In this document: positions 54,614 to 64,000 of the stretch, in pieces
Numbering within the stretch: position 1 is the first letter of the stretch
Layout: each line of letters begins with the position of its first letter
Assembly: GCA_029721515.1 (NCBI GenBank)
Contig: CM056564.1
Location: 3,511,349 to 3,575,348, forward strand
DNA from: Synanceia verrucosa
Taxonomy: Eukaryota; Chordata; Actinopteri; Perciformes; Synanceiidae
Direction of reading: 5' to 3'
Length of the DNA stretch: 64,000 nucleotides
Made by a program: the position numbers and the translations under genes
The notes under the pieces: model-generated
Databases searched by the model: none
What the model was told of the DNA's origin: nothing
What the model saw: only the letters and a program-made list of their open reading frames with translations

Positions 54614-56154
54614 TAGGGATGGCGAAAACTAAAAATATTTTTGACCGGCCACCGAGCCTCATTAGCCGGTTAATACCGGTTAACCGCTAAGTATAAAATA
54701 TGCTATTTGAAATAACAGTGATTTCGAGCTGCGTCTGCCGTCTGCAATTTCATAACTCTGCTTTCCTCTCTGCCGCTCTGCCTCAGGTCTCTCTCTCTCT
54801 CACACACTATCTGCACCGGTGCCGTCACTTATTTTTAAATCCCCTACAGCGTGAAACATGGAGTCCCGCAAACGCTGCGCTGAGGAGCTTGTAAGCGGAG
54901 GACATTTGGCTCCATAGTTTGGAAATTGTTTGGGTGGTGATAGCGTGGAAAATAAAGGCATTCTCCTAGTGTTAGAAGCTCGTTTGAAACACTGCCGTGG
55001 CTCATTTTTGAAAATGACAGCTCCGAAGAGACGCCACTTGTTTTGTTTGAGGAGACAGCAGTGCTAATAATAATAAAGCAAGACATCATTACCTTATCTG
55101 TTACCACTGATGATCTTGAAATGTAGAATTTCCAAATTTGAGCCCATTTTATGCGGAATATTGCCTAATAGACTGCAGGAACAGATTGGGAGTTTGCCTT
55201 ATGGTGTGTTCACTGAAAGTCAGAACTTGGAGCACAGATTAATGTAACCTCAAAGATTAGTGCTGCCAGCGCTTCCGGCTTGACAACAAAACATGTAGCA
55301 GATATGTAGCATGAATTCTTTGTCTGAATGGTGAGATTAATCCGACTTTCTGAGGTGGAGATCCGACTTCACAGGGCTTCTGATTTAAATTCTGACTCAG
55401 AGCATGGAAATTCCAACATTCACATACAAGTGAATGCACCAAACACAAACGCCGGGCTCGCATGCTGCTGCAGTGACTTTAATCCTGTTATTATTAGCCT
55501 ATTTTTACATAACATTTCCAACAGTGGCACATTTTCTGTGTTTAACAGCTGTTTGTGCATGGGTAAATGATATGATCAGGCACGCCTCTGATCAGGAGCC
55601 CTTCAGCTCATTCATCTCCTCTCCTCTCCACACGCAAACCATAAGCGCTCCAGTGAGTGCCCCCGAGTGCCCCCGAGAGGCAGAAAGGAAAGCTCTCAGT
55701 AGGTAGGTGCGGCTGTGGCTCAGTGTTAGAACGGGTCGTATAGTGATCGCAAGATCACTGGTTCGAATCCCGGCTCCCCCGAGGTGCATGTCGATGTGAC
55801 AGAACAAGATACTCCTGCAATTCGCTGTTGGCCTTGCATGGCAGCCTCATCAGCATATGAGTGTGTGAATGTAGTGTAAAAAGCCCCTTTGAGCTGTCGG
55901 TAGACTGGAAAAGCGCTATACAAATGCAACATTTACCATTTACCAACACCAATAAAAGAGTCTGTGTATGAATGTACAGTGTGAGCAGTCAGGTCGCATC
56001 AGAGCATCGGCCCGTATAGTGTGAGCACGTGAATCGTGAGCTGCGAACTCACTTTTTTTTTAACCGACAACTGACAATTTTGACCAGTTAACGTTGATAC
56101 GGTCAACCACCGGTCAAACGGTTACCGGATAACAGTATTATTTTTTCATGCCCA
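54614..56154 (+). mobile_element. hAT-like element (ACCGGTTAACCG subterminal), carrying other repeats
   Basis: Starts TAGGGATGGCGAAAAC and ends with the reverse complement of TGGGCATGAAAAAATA. Both ends are followed inward by CCGG/GGTTAACCG-rich sequence, typical of a hAT group in fish. Inside are a reverse fragment of the 42334 family (55195-55470) and a tRNA-derived SINE (55706-55946). No transposase frame. No target duplication found. Confidence 0.65.
55706..55946 (+). mobile_element. tRNA-derived SINE
   Basis: The head is plainly tRNA-like: GCGGCTGTGGCTCAG at the 5' end with an A-box-like TGGCTCAGTGTTAGA (55716-55730), a B box GGTTCGAATCC (55760-55770) and an acceptor-like CCGGCTCCCC. 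A body and the 3' tail 'aagcgctatacaaatgcaac' / 'atttaccatttacc', frequent in fish SINEs, follow. Not a functional tRNA: the stems are imperfect and the sequence runs on into the body. Confidence 0.85.
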
Positions 56155-57485
56155 TGTGAATGTGAGTCACCTCACATTTTGAGGAATGCAACTAAAAACT
56201 GAAAATAAAAGTGGCACCATAAATTACATGTGCAAAATGAGTTCAAAAATAATTATGTAAGTTAGTACGTAAGTAAGTACATAATCAGTACGTACTTCCA
56301 CAGTAAGTATTACCAGAGACGTTCTATATTTTAGAGACAGACCACTCAGAACCTTTTGAATGGAGAGAAATCATTAAACTGTCACGTCTGTCTGTCGCGT
56401 CCATACATCCATGGTCAGATAGAGCAGAGCAGATCATAAGCTGGTTTCAGACTGTCGAGCCAGGCCACGCTAGGACCATTAGGGGGCTACCTCAGTGCTA
56501 AAAGCCCTGGGCCACAAGCCCCATGCTCTGAACTGTTTGTGTTCACACTGTTGGGCTACTAGCCCCTCCAGGTTGCACCCCCGTTTGCGAAAACGTCATT
56601 ATCAAGCAGGATAGATTTGATAAGTTTGATAAAGAAAGAAAGAAGCTGTTACGGAGGCTACGTGCGGGATGACGGCAAAGAGCAATCAAATTACAACAGG
56701 AACGACGACTGAGAGCCAAGGCATGGAAACACAAAAGAATTGAGGGGTTGACCATAAAACAATTCGTTCATAATGACAGCTATACCACATCATCACAAGG
56801 CTATACAGAAGATAGCTCACTAACTAATAGGCAATTTGTTTACATCGATAGTAGAAGGCTACGCAGCTAACAGCTAACTCCAGCAACCTTGACACCGCCG
56901 CTAGCCCTGCTTTGGCCCCACTGTTTAGGTCGGGCCATAAATCGCACACCAATACGCACCTGGCCCTGCAGTGAGAAAGCACTTAGCACCGGCAAGCCCG
57001 GGCTGGCTCGGCTTTGGCTCGTATTTGAAGGCGCTGGCTTGACGCTGCCGCTCTTCATTTCAGTCGTGTTTTTGTTGTTGTTTGGTTGAGTGTGGTACTA
57101 CCACTACAACATATATCGTAGTGTTATATAAAAATGTCTACCATATGATATAAGCCTCTGTTGTTTTTATTGTAATTTTAACATGTACCTAGTTGGTTAG
57201 CGCTGTTGCTACGCTAACATTAATGTTACTCTGGTTGTGGTTAAGATAATCTGTGTAAAGCTCAACTCAACGTCTGAATGACTGTTGGATAAAACAGACG
57301 TATCAGAGTTCAAAACATGTTCACTGTATGACGCATAGACATAATGGTATGTAAGCTAATGTAACTGCAGCAACACTACTGCTTTGTGGTAGCACGTTCA
57401 TGTCACCAGCAAGGACTTGTTTGTGATATATACATATATATCGTTATCAGGATGTAAAATTGGCTATGTTGGGATATACAGTTTT
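56155..57485. other. No recognised gene
   Basis: Contains GC-richer stretches at 56450-56600 and 56880-57060 with partly inverted 'gagccaggcc' / 'ggctggctcggc' motifs, possibly another decayed TIR element. Frames are short. Confidence 0.35.
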
Positions 57486-57489
57486 GTCC

Positions 57490-57790
57490 ATATTGCAAAG
57501 CTGTAGCACTGACGGAAGAGCTCCGATCCTATCAGGTATTAAAACATGAATCATCTTTCAGTGCCAAATTCAGATAAGTGTCTGTGAGCCATGCTCTCAG
57601 ATGTCTCTAGGGACGGGGGACATCTGACAAGATTCTTTATTGTCATTATGCATGCATAACAAAATTTTGTAGAGTCTCTCAGCTTTAGGACACATAAAGG
57701 AATAAAAATAAAGATATAAAGGACATAAATATAAAAATATAAAATACAAAATATAAAATATAAAACACCCGTATTTGCAGAGAAGTGATA
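57490..57790. mobile_element. hAT fragment (42334 family) and LINE 3'-tail fragment
   Basis: 57500-57630 matches 42360-42490 ('gctccgatcctatcaggtat', 'gtgccaaattcagat', 'tgagccatgctctcagatgt'). 57636-57790 contains 'tctttattgtcattatgcatgc' and an AAATATAAAAT-rich stretch, the look of a LINE 3' end on the minus strand. 57791-58540 shows nothing. Confidence 0.45.
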
Positions 57791-58544
57791 TATACAATAG
57801 ATAATAATCAATCTACGTTAGACTTATCAGTAGCCAAGACGTGTCTAATTTTAGTCCGACCCTGGCGGCGTTCTTGAGCGGCGCGTTAGCCTGGACAGCT
57901 AACCCATGGGGGCATTTTTCTCATATTGTTTTTAAACGTCTTAACATACTCCAAATATCACCCAAAAGATGTGCAACAGCAGCACCTAACAACACAGCAC
58001 CGAAGCGTGTATGATTCAAATGAGTAGAAAAGTGGTTCAATCAGTGTGTTTGTAAGCAGTCACATACCGGTTTGTGCGATTATCCCTCACGCAAACTGGA
58101 GTTTTGCAGACAGAAACTGCATTCCAGCATTTTCGTTTTTCCGTTCATACATTACTGACCATGTTACAGCGTGTCATTAGCAATGAGCCCAACAATAGCC
58201 GGTTACGAGTCTATTTTCTCTGCACTGAGAGCTAGCTAGCTCGCTCTGCACTGAAAGTATTGTCTGCACATGCCCATGGCTCTTGTAGAGGGGAGAACCT
58301 CGTCAGTCAGTGATGATCTAGGCAGAAGAAGGTAAAGAAGAAGATCGAAGCAGTTTTTGGAAGTGATTGTAGGGAGTGTATTTTGGGAAAATGGACATCA
58401 GAGAAGCCCTCCATTGTCACTGTTGCATAAACTGCTTCAATCACCACTGAAGAAAACGCCTTTTCCATACGAGCTACAATCATGCGCAGAAAAGCTAGAA
58501 AAGCTTGCAGCAGCCCTGGGAGCCCAACATTTGTGTTCAGACTC

Positions 58545-58960
58545 ATGGTGTGTTCAAGTTGTACATGAATGTCCGAATTTCCGAGCTCCAAGTAAGAGTT
58601 TAAATCAGAACCCTCCGTGGAGTCAGCTCTCCACCTCAGAAAGTCAGATTAATCTCACCAAGCAGACATAGAATTCATGCTATGTGCTACTGATATAAAC
58701 AGTAGCTACATGTTTTGTTGTACGTCTGTAAGGCTGGAAGAGCTGGGAGCACTAAACTTTGAGGTTAAGATGATCTGAGCTCCGAGTTCTGACTTCCAGT
58801 GAACACACCATAAGATAAACTCTCACACCCCAGGGTCCTAAAGAGGAACTGGTAGCACCCTGTGTATGTCAACCATGATAAAGCCCAAATTAGACGAAAA
58901 TGGCTTATTGAGTTGAAATAATAAAATAACAATAATAATTATATGATAATAAATTAATAT
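58545..58960 (+). mobile_element. Fragment of the 42334 hAT-associated family
   Basis: Shares 'catggtgtgttcaagttg', 'cagaaccctccgtgg', 'acatgttttgttgtacgtctg' and 'gaacacaccataag' with 42650-43205. Confidence 0.55.
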
Positions 58961-60026
58961 TGATGATGACCATGATTAAAGCCCAAATTACACAAAAACA
59001 TTTAGGTATTGAAAAAGTATTGATCTGGAACATAGAAAGGTACCAAAATTGGCATTTTAAAACACATCGCTACTCAGAGTTGGTATGGTTTAAAACATTT
59101 GATAAAACAAGAAACACATCTGAATCTTCAAAAGAGTCTTGGCTTTTGGTTAATGTATCTTAGGGTGTATTCACACCCTCCTTGTTTAGTTCGATTAAAA
59201 CAAACTCAAGTTTGTTTCCTCCCTTGGTTCGGACCGTTTTGGCCGGTATGAATACAATCACTCAAACTCTGGTGTGGACCAAACAAATGGACCGAGACCC
59301 AGCTGAAGAGGTGGTTTCGGAGCGGTCCCTATCGAACCCAAGTTTCAGGTGTGAAAGCAGCCCGACCTCCATCCGACCCAGTTGCAAATAATCTGCCTTT
59401 TTGGATTTGACGGGCTCCACGTGACACACAGAGAGAGAGCGAGAGAGAGAGAGACACACATGAAGCAAACGCTATCTGTTCCGTCTTCTGTCCAGTAGAC
59501 TTGTTGTTACTGTAGCATGTTGGACACACGAAAGCTCTTCTTCACAGCTGTCTTACAGCACGTCTTCATCGTTGCAAAATTACGAGCATGATATTGTAAA
59601 ACTCATGTTGCCTCCAACGGTCTTCATGCTTGACATTTCTGCAAAAAGCTGTAACTGTATAAACCACATTGCTATAAGGATAACGAGAACAGCACACAAA
59701 GTCTCCATTGTTTACGTAGGCCTACTTTCACTTTTGGGCTTCCTGCTTTACCTCGCCCACACGTTTACTGTCCAATGGTTGAACAACCTTAGTACATACA
59801 ATATATTGCCAAAAGTATTCGCTCACCTGCCTTGACTCACATATGAACTTAAGTAACATCCCATTCCTAATCCATAGGGTTCAATATGACGTCGGTCCAC
59901 CCCAGCTATAACAGCTTCAACTCTTCTGGGAAGGCTGTCCACAAGGATTAGGAGTGTGTTTATGGGAATTTATGACCATTCTTCCAGAACGTATTTGTGA
60001 GGTCACACACTGATGTCGGACGAGAA

Positions 60027-61245
60027 TAAGGCTGAACGATTTATCGTTTTCAGATCGAAATCACGATTTCAGACAAAACGATCCCGTGATCATCAAAGCG
60101 GCCTTTTTTTGCAGCACTTCTGACTGACACAGGATCTGTTGCTTTAATTATTTTACATATACATGCTGGCTCCCTACCGTCTTGCCAAGCTCACCAATCT
60201 GAAGCGACATGCTACTCATGGACAGATCACGCTAACCAATCAGTGTGTTAACCTGCTGCTCCTGCTTTGTAACGTTAACGTGTTTAGAAATGACAGAAAC
60301 AGAAACAGAGGAGGGGATGACAAACAGCACGGCTGTCATGAGGCGGTATCTGGGCTTTGAGGCTGCAGACGTGCACCAGATACAGGAACTGTGCCTAAAA
60401 CCTGTCGCTCTAGAGTTGTAACATCCAGCGGAAACACAACCAACTTTTACAGACACTTGAAAAGTCACCACAGACATTTGCATGAGGAGTGCATGATGAA
60501 AAAGTCCGGTGAAAAGTCTAATGGAAATGATTCACATGCTCAGATGTTACTAGGGAAGAGGGGACATGTCAGATTGATAGTGATGCTGATCCGTCTCTCC
60601 ACTTTCCAGCATAAGGAGACAAACAGCGCCAGTAAAACAGAGCATTAATATCATTGCAGCAGCAGTGGGAGCTCAGCGTTTGTGTTTAGCCCGCGGTGTA
60701 TTCCAGAATGTCAGACTTTCCAATCTCCAAATCAGAATTTAAATCTCCAACTCAGAAAGTTGGATTAATCTCCTCAAAAAGATATTCATGCTACCTGCTG
60801 CTGACGTAAACATGTTTTGTTGTACGTCTATAAGGCTGGAAGCGCTGGGAACACTACACTTTGGGGTTATGTTGAATTGAGCTCTAAGTTACAACTTTCA
60901 ATGAACACACCGTAATGCAAACTTTCACTCCCCAGGGTCCTAAAGAGAAACAGGTTACAGTCTGCGGCTGTTGATCATCCTGAGAATGTTGTCTAGTATG
61001 TCTACCATGATAGAGCATTAATTACACAAAAATAACCTATTGAGTTGAAATCATAAAATAATAATAGTCATTATTGATGACATAAAGTCATCAGTGTAAT
61101 TTTCTGTCATGTTTATAAAGGTCACTGTACACATTGTGAATATGGCACTGAAGTTTCTTTTGAAGAAAATTGTGAATCGATTTGAAATCAAAATATCTGC
61201 CAGAAAAATCGCAATTCAATCTTTTCCTAAAATTGTTCAGCCCTA
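60027..61245 (+). mobile_element. hAT element nested in Tc1, perfect 8-bp duplication
   Basis: 1219 bp. Left end TAAGGCTGAACGATTTATCG; right end reverse complement TAGGGCTGAACAATTTTAGG. Flanked by GACGAGAA at 60019-60026 and 61246-61253. It contains a BED-finger relic (about 60330-60510) and then a member of the 42334-type interior sequence (60540-61080). Confidence 0.9.
60330..60515 (+). pseudogene. BED-type zinc-finger relic of a hAT transposase
   Basis: The plus-strand frame from 60391 reads SSGNTTNFYRHLKSHHRHLH, which is the C-terminal half of a BED finger with the two histidines (H..H). The preceding Cys pair is no longer clear in frame. No catalytic domain follows. It suggests the non-autonomous element derives from an autonomous hAT that lost its interior. 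Confidence 0.6.
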
Positions 61246-62352
61246 GACGAGAAGGCCTGGCTCTCAGTCTCTGCTCTAATTCATCCCAAAGGTGTTCTCT
61301 CGGGTTGAGGTCAGGACTCTGTGCAGGCCAGTCAAGTTCATCCACACCAGACTCTGTCATCCATGTCTTTATGGACCTTGCTTTGTGCACTGGTGCACAG
61401 TCATGTTGGAAGAGGAAGGAGCCAGCTCCAAACTGTCCAAAATGTCTTGGTATGCTGAAGCATTCAGAGTTCCTTTCACTGGAACTAAGGGGCCAAGCCC
61501 AGCTCCTGAAAAACAACCCCACACCATTATCCCCCCTCCACCAAACTTTACACTTGGCACAATGCAGTCCAACAAGTATCGTTCTCCTGGCAACCGCCAA
61601 ACCCAGACTCGTCCAACAGATTGCCAGATGGAGAAGTGTGATTCGTCACTCCAGAGAACACGTCTCCACTGCTCTAGATCCAGTGGCGGCATGCTTCACA
61701 CCACTGCATCCACTTGGTGATGTATGGCTTGGATGCAGCTGCTCGGCCATGGAAACCCATTCCATGAAGCTCTCTGTGCACTGTTCTTGAGCTAATCTGA
61801 AGGCCACATCAAGTTTGGAGGTCTGTAGTGATTGACTCTGCAGAAAGTTGGTGACCTCTTCGTACTATGCACCTCAGCATCTACTGACACCGCTCCATCA
61901 GTTTACGTGGTCTACCACTTCATGGCTGAGTTGCTGTCGTTCCCAAACACTTCCACGTTCTTATAATCCAGGTGACAGTTGACTGTGGAATATTTAGGAG
62001 CGAGGAAATTTCACGACTGGATTTGTTGCACAGGTGGCATCCTATCACAGTTCCGCGCTGGAATTCACTGAGCTCCTGAGAGCGACCCATTCTTTCACAA
62101 ATGTTTGTAAAAGCAGTCTGCATGCCTAGGTGCTTGATTTTATACACCTGTGGCCATGGAAGTGATGGGAACACCTGATTCTGATTATTTGGATGGGTGA
62201 GTGAATACTTTTGGCAATATACTGTATATTTTGGTCCTGTTGCAATCACAGCGTGAAAGCGCACTTAAAAAAAAAAAAAAATAAAATAAAAAAAATGGTC
62301 CAGACCAAAGCAAGTGAACTAACGGACCTTCCTGGTGTGAATACGCCCTTAA

Positions 62353-62814
62353 TTTTCAAGTAATTTGTTGATTACTTTCTCAGATTTTGGGAAAACACAA
62401 TAATGTCAAGAGCTGCTCACCAACACTATGCTCTAACATGAGGTTTTGTTCGATAGTAGAGACTGTCTCATTGTACTTATCAGACCGTAAATGTGTTCTT
62501 CTGGCATATTAAGATAAGAAGATATAATATTCCTCTGGACTGGGCAACATTAGATAGAGTATCTGACTGACGACAGTTGACTGCTGTCACTCTGCACTGG
62601 ATGTCTGGACTGAACTGACAGGAAAGGAAGTCATGATGAAGCTGCCAAGAGTCAATATTTGATGCAGATATAGCCATTTATTGCTGAGCACTGGTGTTAC
62701 TACCAAAAATAATGGATTACACATTAATAACTCCCTTTTTAAAAAAAAATGTTTTTACTAAATTTACGAAATTATTCAATGTTGAAAACAATCACACTGC
62801 ATTACTTTGCTTTC
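62353..62814. other. No recognisable feature
   Basis: AT-rich, short frames only. Confidence 0.45.
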
Positions 62815-63150
62815 ATTCAGATGTCTCTATGGACAGGGGGACATTCAGATTCATAGAGACATTGATCCGTCCCCTCACTTTTCAGCATAAGGAGACAAAC
62901 ATCGCCGGTAAAGGATTAATGTCATGATCGCAGCATAGAGATGTTTGGTGTTTCAGTGATTCAACTCATGGTGCGTTCAGGTTGTACAGGAATGTAGGAA
63001 TTTCTAAGCCCCACGTCACATTTTAAATCATTACTTTTAATAGTAACATGTAGATTTTGCTGTAAGTAGTCAACAAAGTAATTGAGTTACTTTTTGAATG
63101 AAGTAACAGTAACTAGTTAATATTTTTCAGTATCTACCACAACACTGAAG
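62815..63150. mobile_element. Two hAT-related fragments
   Basis: 62815-63010 resembles the 42334 interior ('agatgtctctatggacagggggacat', 'agcataaggagacaaacatcgc'). 63020-63150 is a reverse fragment of the MITE at 40871 ('aagtaattgagttactttttgaat', 'aacagtaactagttaat'). 63151-63667 shows only an A-rich run near 63295. Confidence 0.5.
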
Positions 63151-63667
63151 GCATGTTGAACACCTGAAAGATGCTGCCTCCCTTCACTACAGAATACCAT
63201 AAACAAAATGTACTTTGTTTTTTTGAGGAAGCATAGCTTTGGGGTTGTTTTGTTGCTTGTCTTTATTGCTGTCATTTTGACTGTCCTGTGTTTAAAAAAA
63301 AAGAAAAGAAAAAGAATTGTCTTTATTGTTAGTTTAAACAACATCTAGCTGAATTTAAAAGCCAATGGCTAAATAAGAGCCACTGAACAGGTGTACACTT
63401 CATAAATCTAGCTCAGAGTTTTTGCACCCTTTTTTATTTTTAGTTCTCACTTTATTATCTTTGGTTTCTTATCACACTCCTTATAGCTGCACTGTGTTAA
63501 GCAGCAACATACCAAGACGAATTCCTTTTATGTGCAGACTTACTTCCATTGGTTTATCTGTCCTCCTGTTATGCAGATAGTTGAAGGATGTAAGTTAACA
63601 ACATGATTTTTGATTAATGTGATTACTAAGTTAACAACAGTAATGTGTTACACACAACAGTAATCTG

Positions 63668-64000
63668 TTAACTCTTTGAATGCCATTGACGTAATAAGAC
63701 ATCATTCAAAATCCGACACTTGAGTGCCATCGTGCCATAATACGACGTCACGGTGGGGTTTTTTTGCAGCTGGTCTCTGATCACGGTCTCCCACAGCCTG
63801 CAAGTTATGTTAGGGCTTCTGTGACATAAAGAGTTAACATGCACCACAGCGATCAAAGCAGGAGGTGGAAACGATTGCATTTAGAGAGCAAAACAAATGA
63901 ATTCTGGACAAAAAGTGGTGATTTTGGTGAAAGTGGCCTCTACTCTCCTCTACACAAAACAAGAATGGAACAAGGTAAAAACAGTTTTTTTTCATGATGA
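63668..64000. mobile_element. piggyBac-like MITE, second copy, cut by right edge
   Basis: Begins TTAACTCTTTGAATGCCATT, matching the termini of the 777-1042 element with one change. 63900-63980 ('aaagtggtgattttggtgaaagtggcctctactctcc') is the reverse of 946-1012. It is longer than the first copy; an extra 'aaagagttaac' occurs at 63827. The right end lies outside the window. Confidence 0.65.

Larger units (their letters stand above)
59797..62226 (-). pseudogene. Tc1 element type B, copy 3, interrupted by a hAT element
   Basis: Both termini are present (TACAATATATTGCCAAAAGT at left; inverted at right ending ACTGTA). The transposase is on the minus strand in broken frames: DNA-binding part at 62160-61920 (RGTVIGCHLCNKSSREIS), catalytic pieces at 61692-61250 (LEQWRRVLWSDESHF, VKFGGGGIMVWGCFSGAG, FLFQHDCAPVHKA, QSPDLNPREHLWDELEQ). 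The usual Ile before the last Glu is Arg, but the Glu is kept. The hAT element at 60027-61245 splits it near the end of the gene. Confidence 0.88.
59160..62350. mobile_element. Outer TIR element of a three-level nest
   Basis: The left end TTAGGGTGTATTCACACC and right end (reverse complement) TTAAGGGCGTATTCACACC are inverted, with similar CTCCTTGTTTAGTTC / GGTCCGTTAGTTC subterminal parts. The element is split by a 2.4-kb Tc1 copy (59797-62226). Without the insertion it is about 760 bp. It includes a (GA)n run at 59428-59452. No transposase of its own. Confidence 0.65.

Noticed and set aside
55706..55780. A functional tRNA gene
   Set aside because: The A and B boxes are good, but the stems are imperfect and the sequence continues into a SINE body and tail.

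Overview
This window is animal nuclear DNA, most likely from a ray-finned (teleost) fish. It carries spliced vertebrate genes in a background dense with mobile DNA typical of fish: Tc1/mariner elements of four kinds, many hAT-like elements, a piggyBac-like MITE, L1 and L2/CR1-type LINEs, and tRNA-headed SINEs. I see no bacterial, plasmid or CRISPR structure. The species cannot be named from the sequence alone.

Two host genes can be supported. At 5692-7049 on the minus strand are the first two coding exons of YTHDC2 (R3H / DExH helicase / YTH protein); the rest lies beyond the left edge. At 15313-30562 on the plus strand is the complete coding region of DCP2, the mRNA decapping enzyme, in 11 exons encoding 399 residues. 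The two genes are divergent, with about 8.3 kb of repeat-rich DNA between their start codons. Both act in RNA metabolism, but nothing here shows shared control. The second DCP2 intron (16623-16807) has no GT-AG ends; it has textbook signals of a minor-spliceosome (U12-type) AT-AC intron, and the reading frame and protein only join correctly if it is spliced that way.

Layout: 1-5470 is LINE, SINE, Tc1, Harbinger-like and hAT debris, with a piggyBac-like MITE at 777-1042. YTHDC2 exons follow at 5692-7049, with a nested hAT pair filling most of intron 1. The 7050-15312 interval is hAT, Tc1, LTR-like and LINE remnants. DCP2 runs to 30562, with a probable 3' UTR to about 32.1 kb; intron 8 contains a 4.9-kb antisense L1 with a perfect 13-bp target duplication. 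From about 32.2 kb to the right edge I recognise no host gene, only repeats. These include a Tc1-type element with an intact 342-codon DD34E transposase (36162-37190), minisatellites, and a three-level nest at 59160-62350 (hAT inside Tc1 inside a larger TIR element). The window ends inside another piggyBac-like MITE related to the one near the left edge.

The most notable observations are the AT-AC intron in DCP2, the three-level transposon nest, the intact transposase in an element that has lost its right end, and the BED-finger relics in non-autonomous hAT elements. I found no convincing undescribed gene system.
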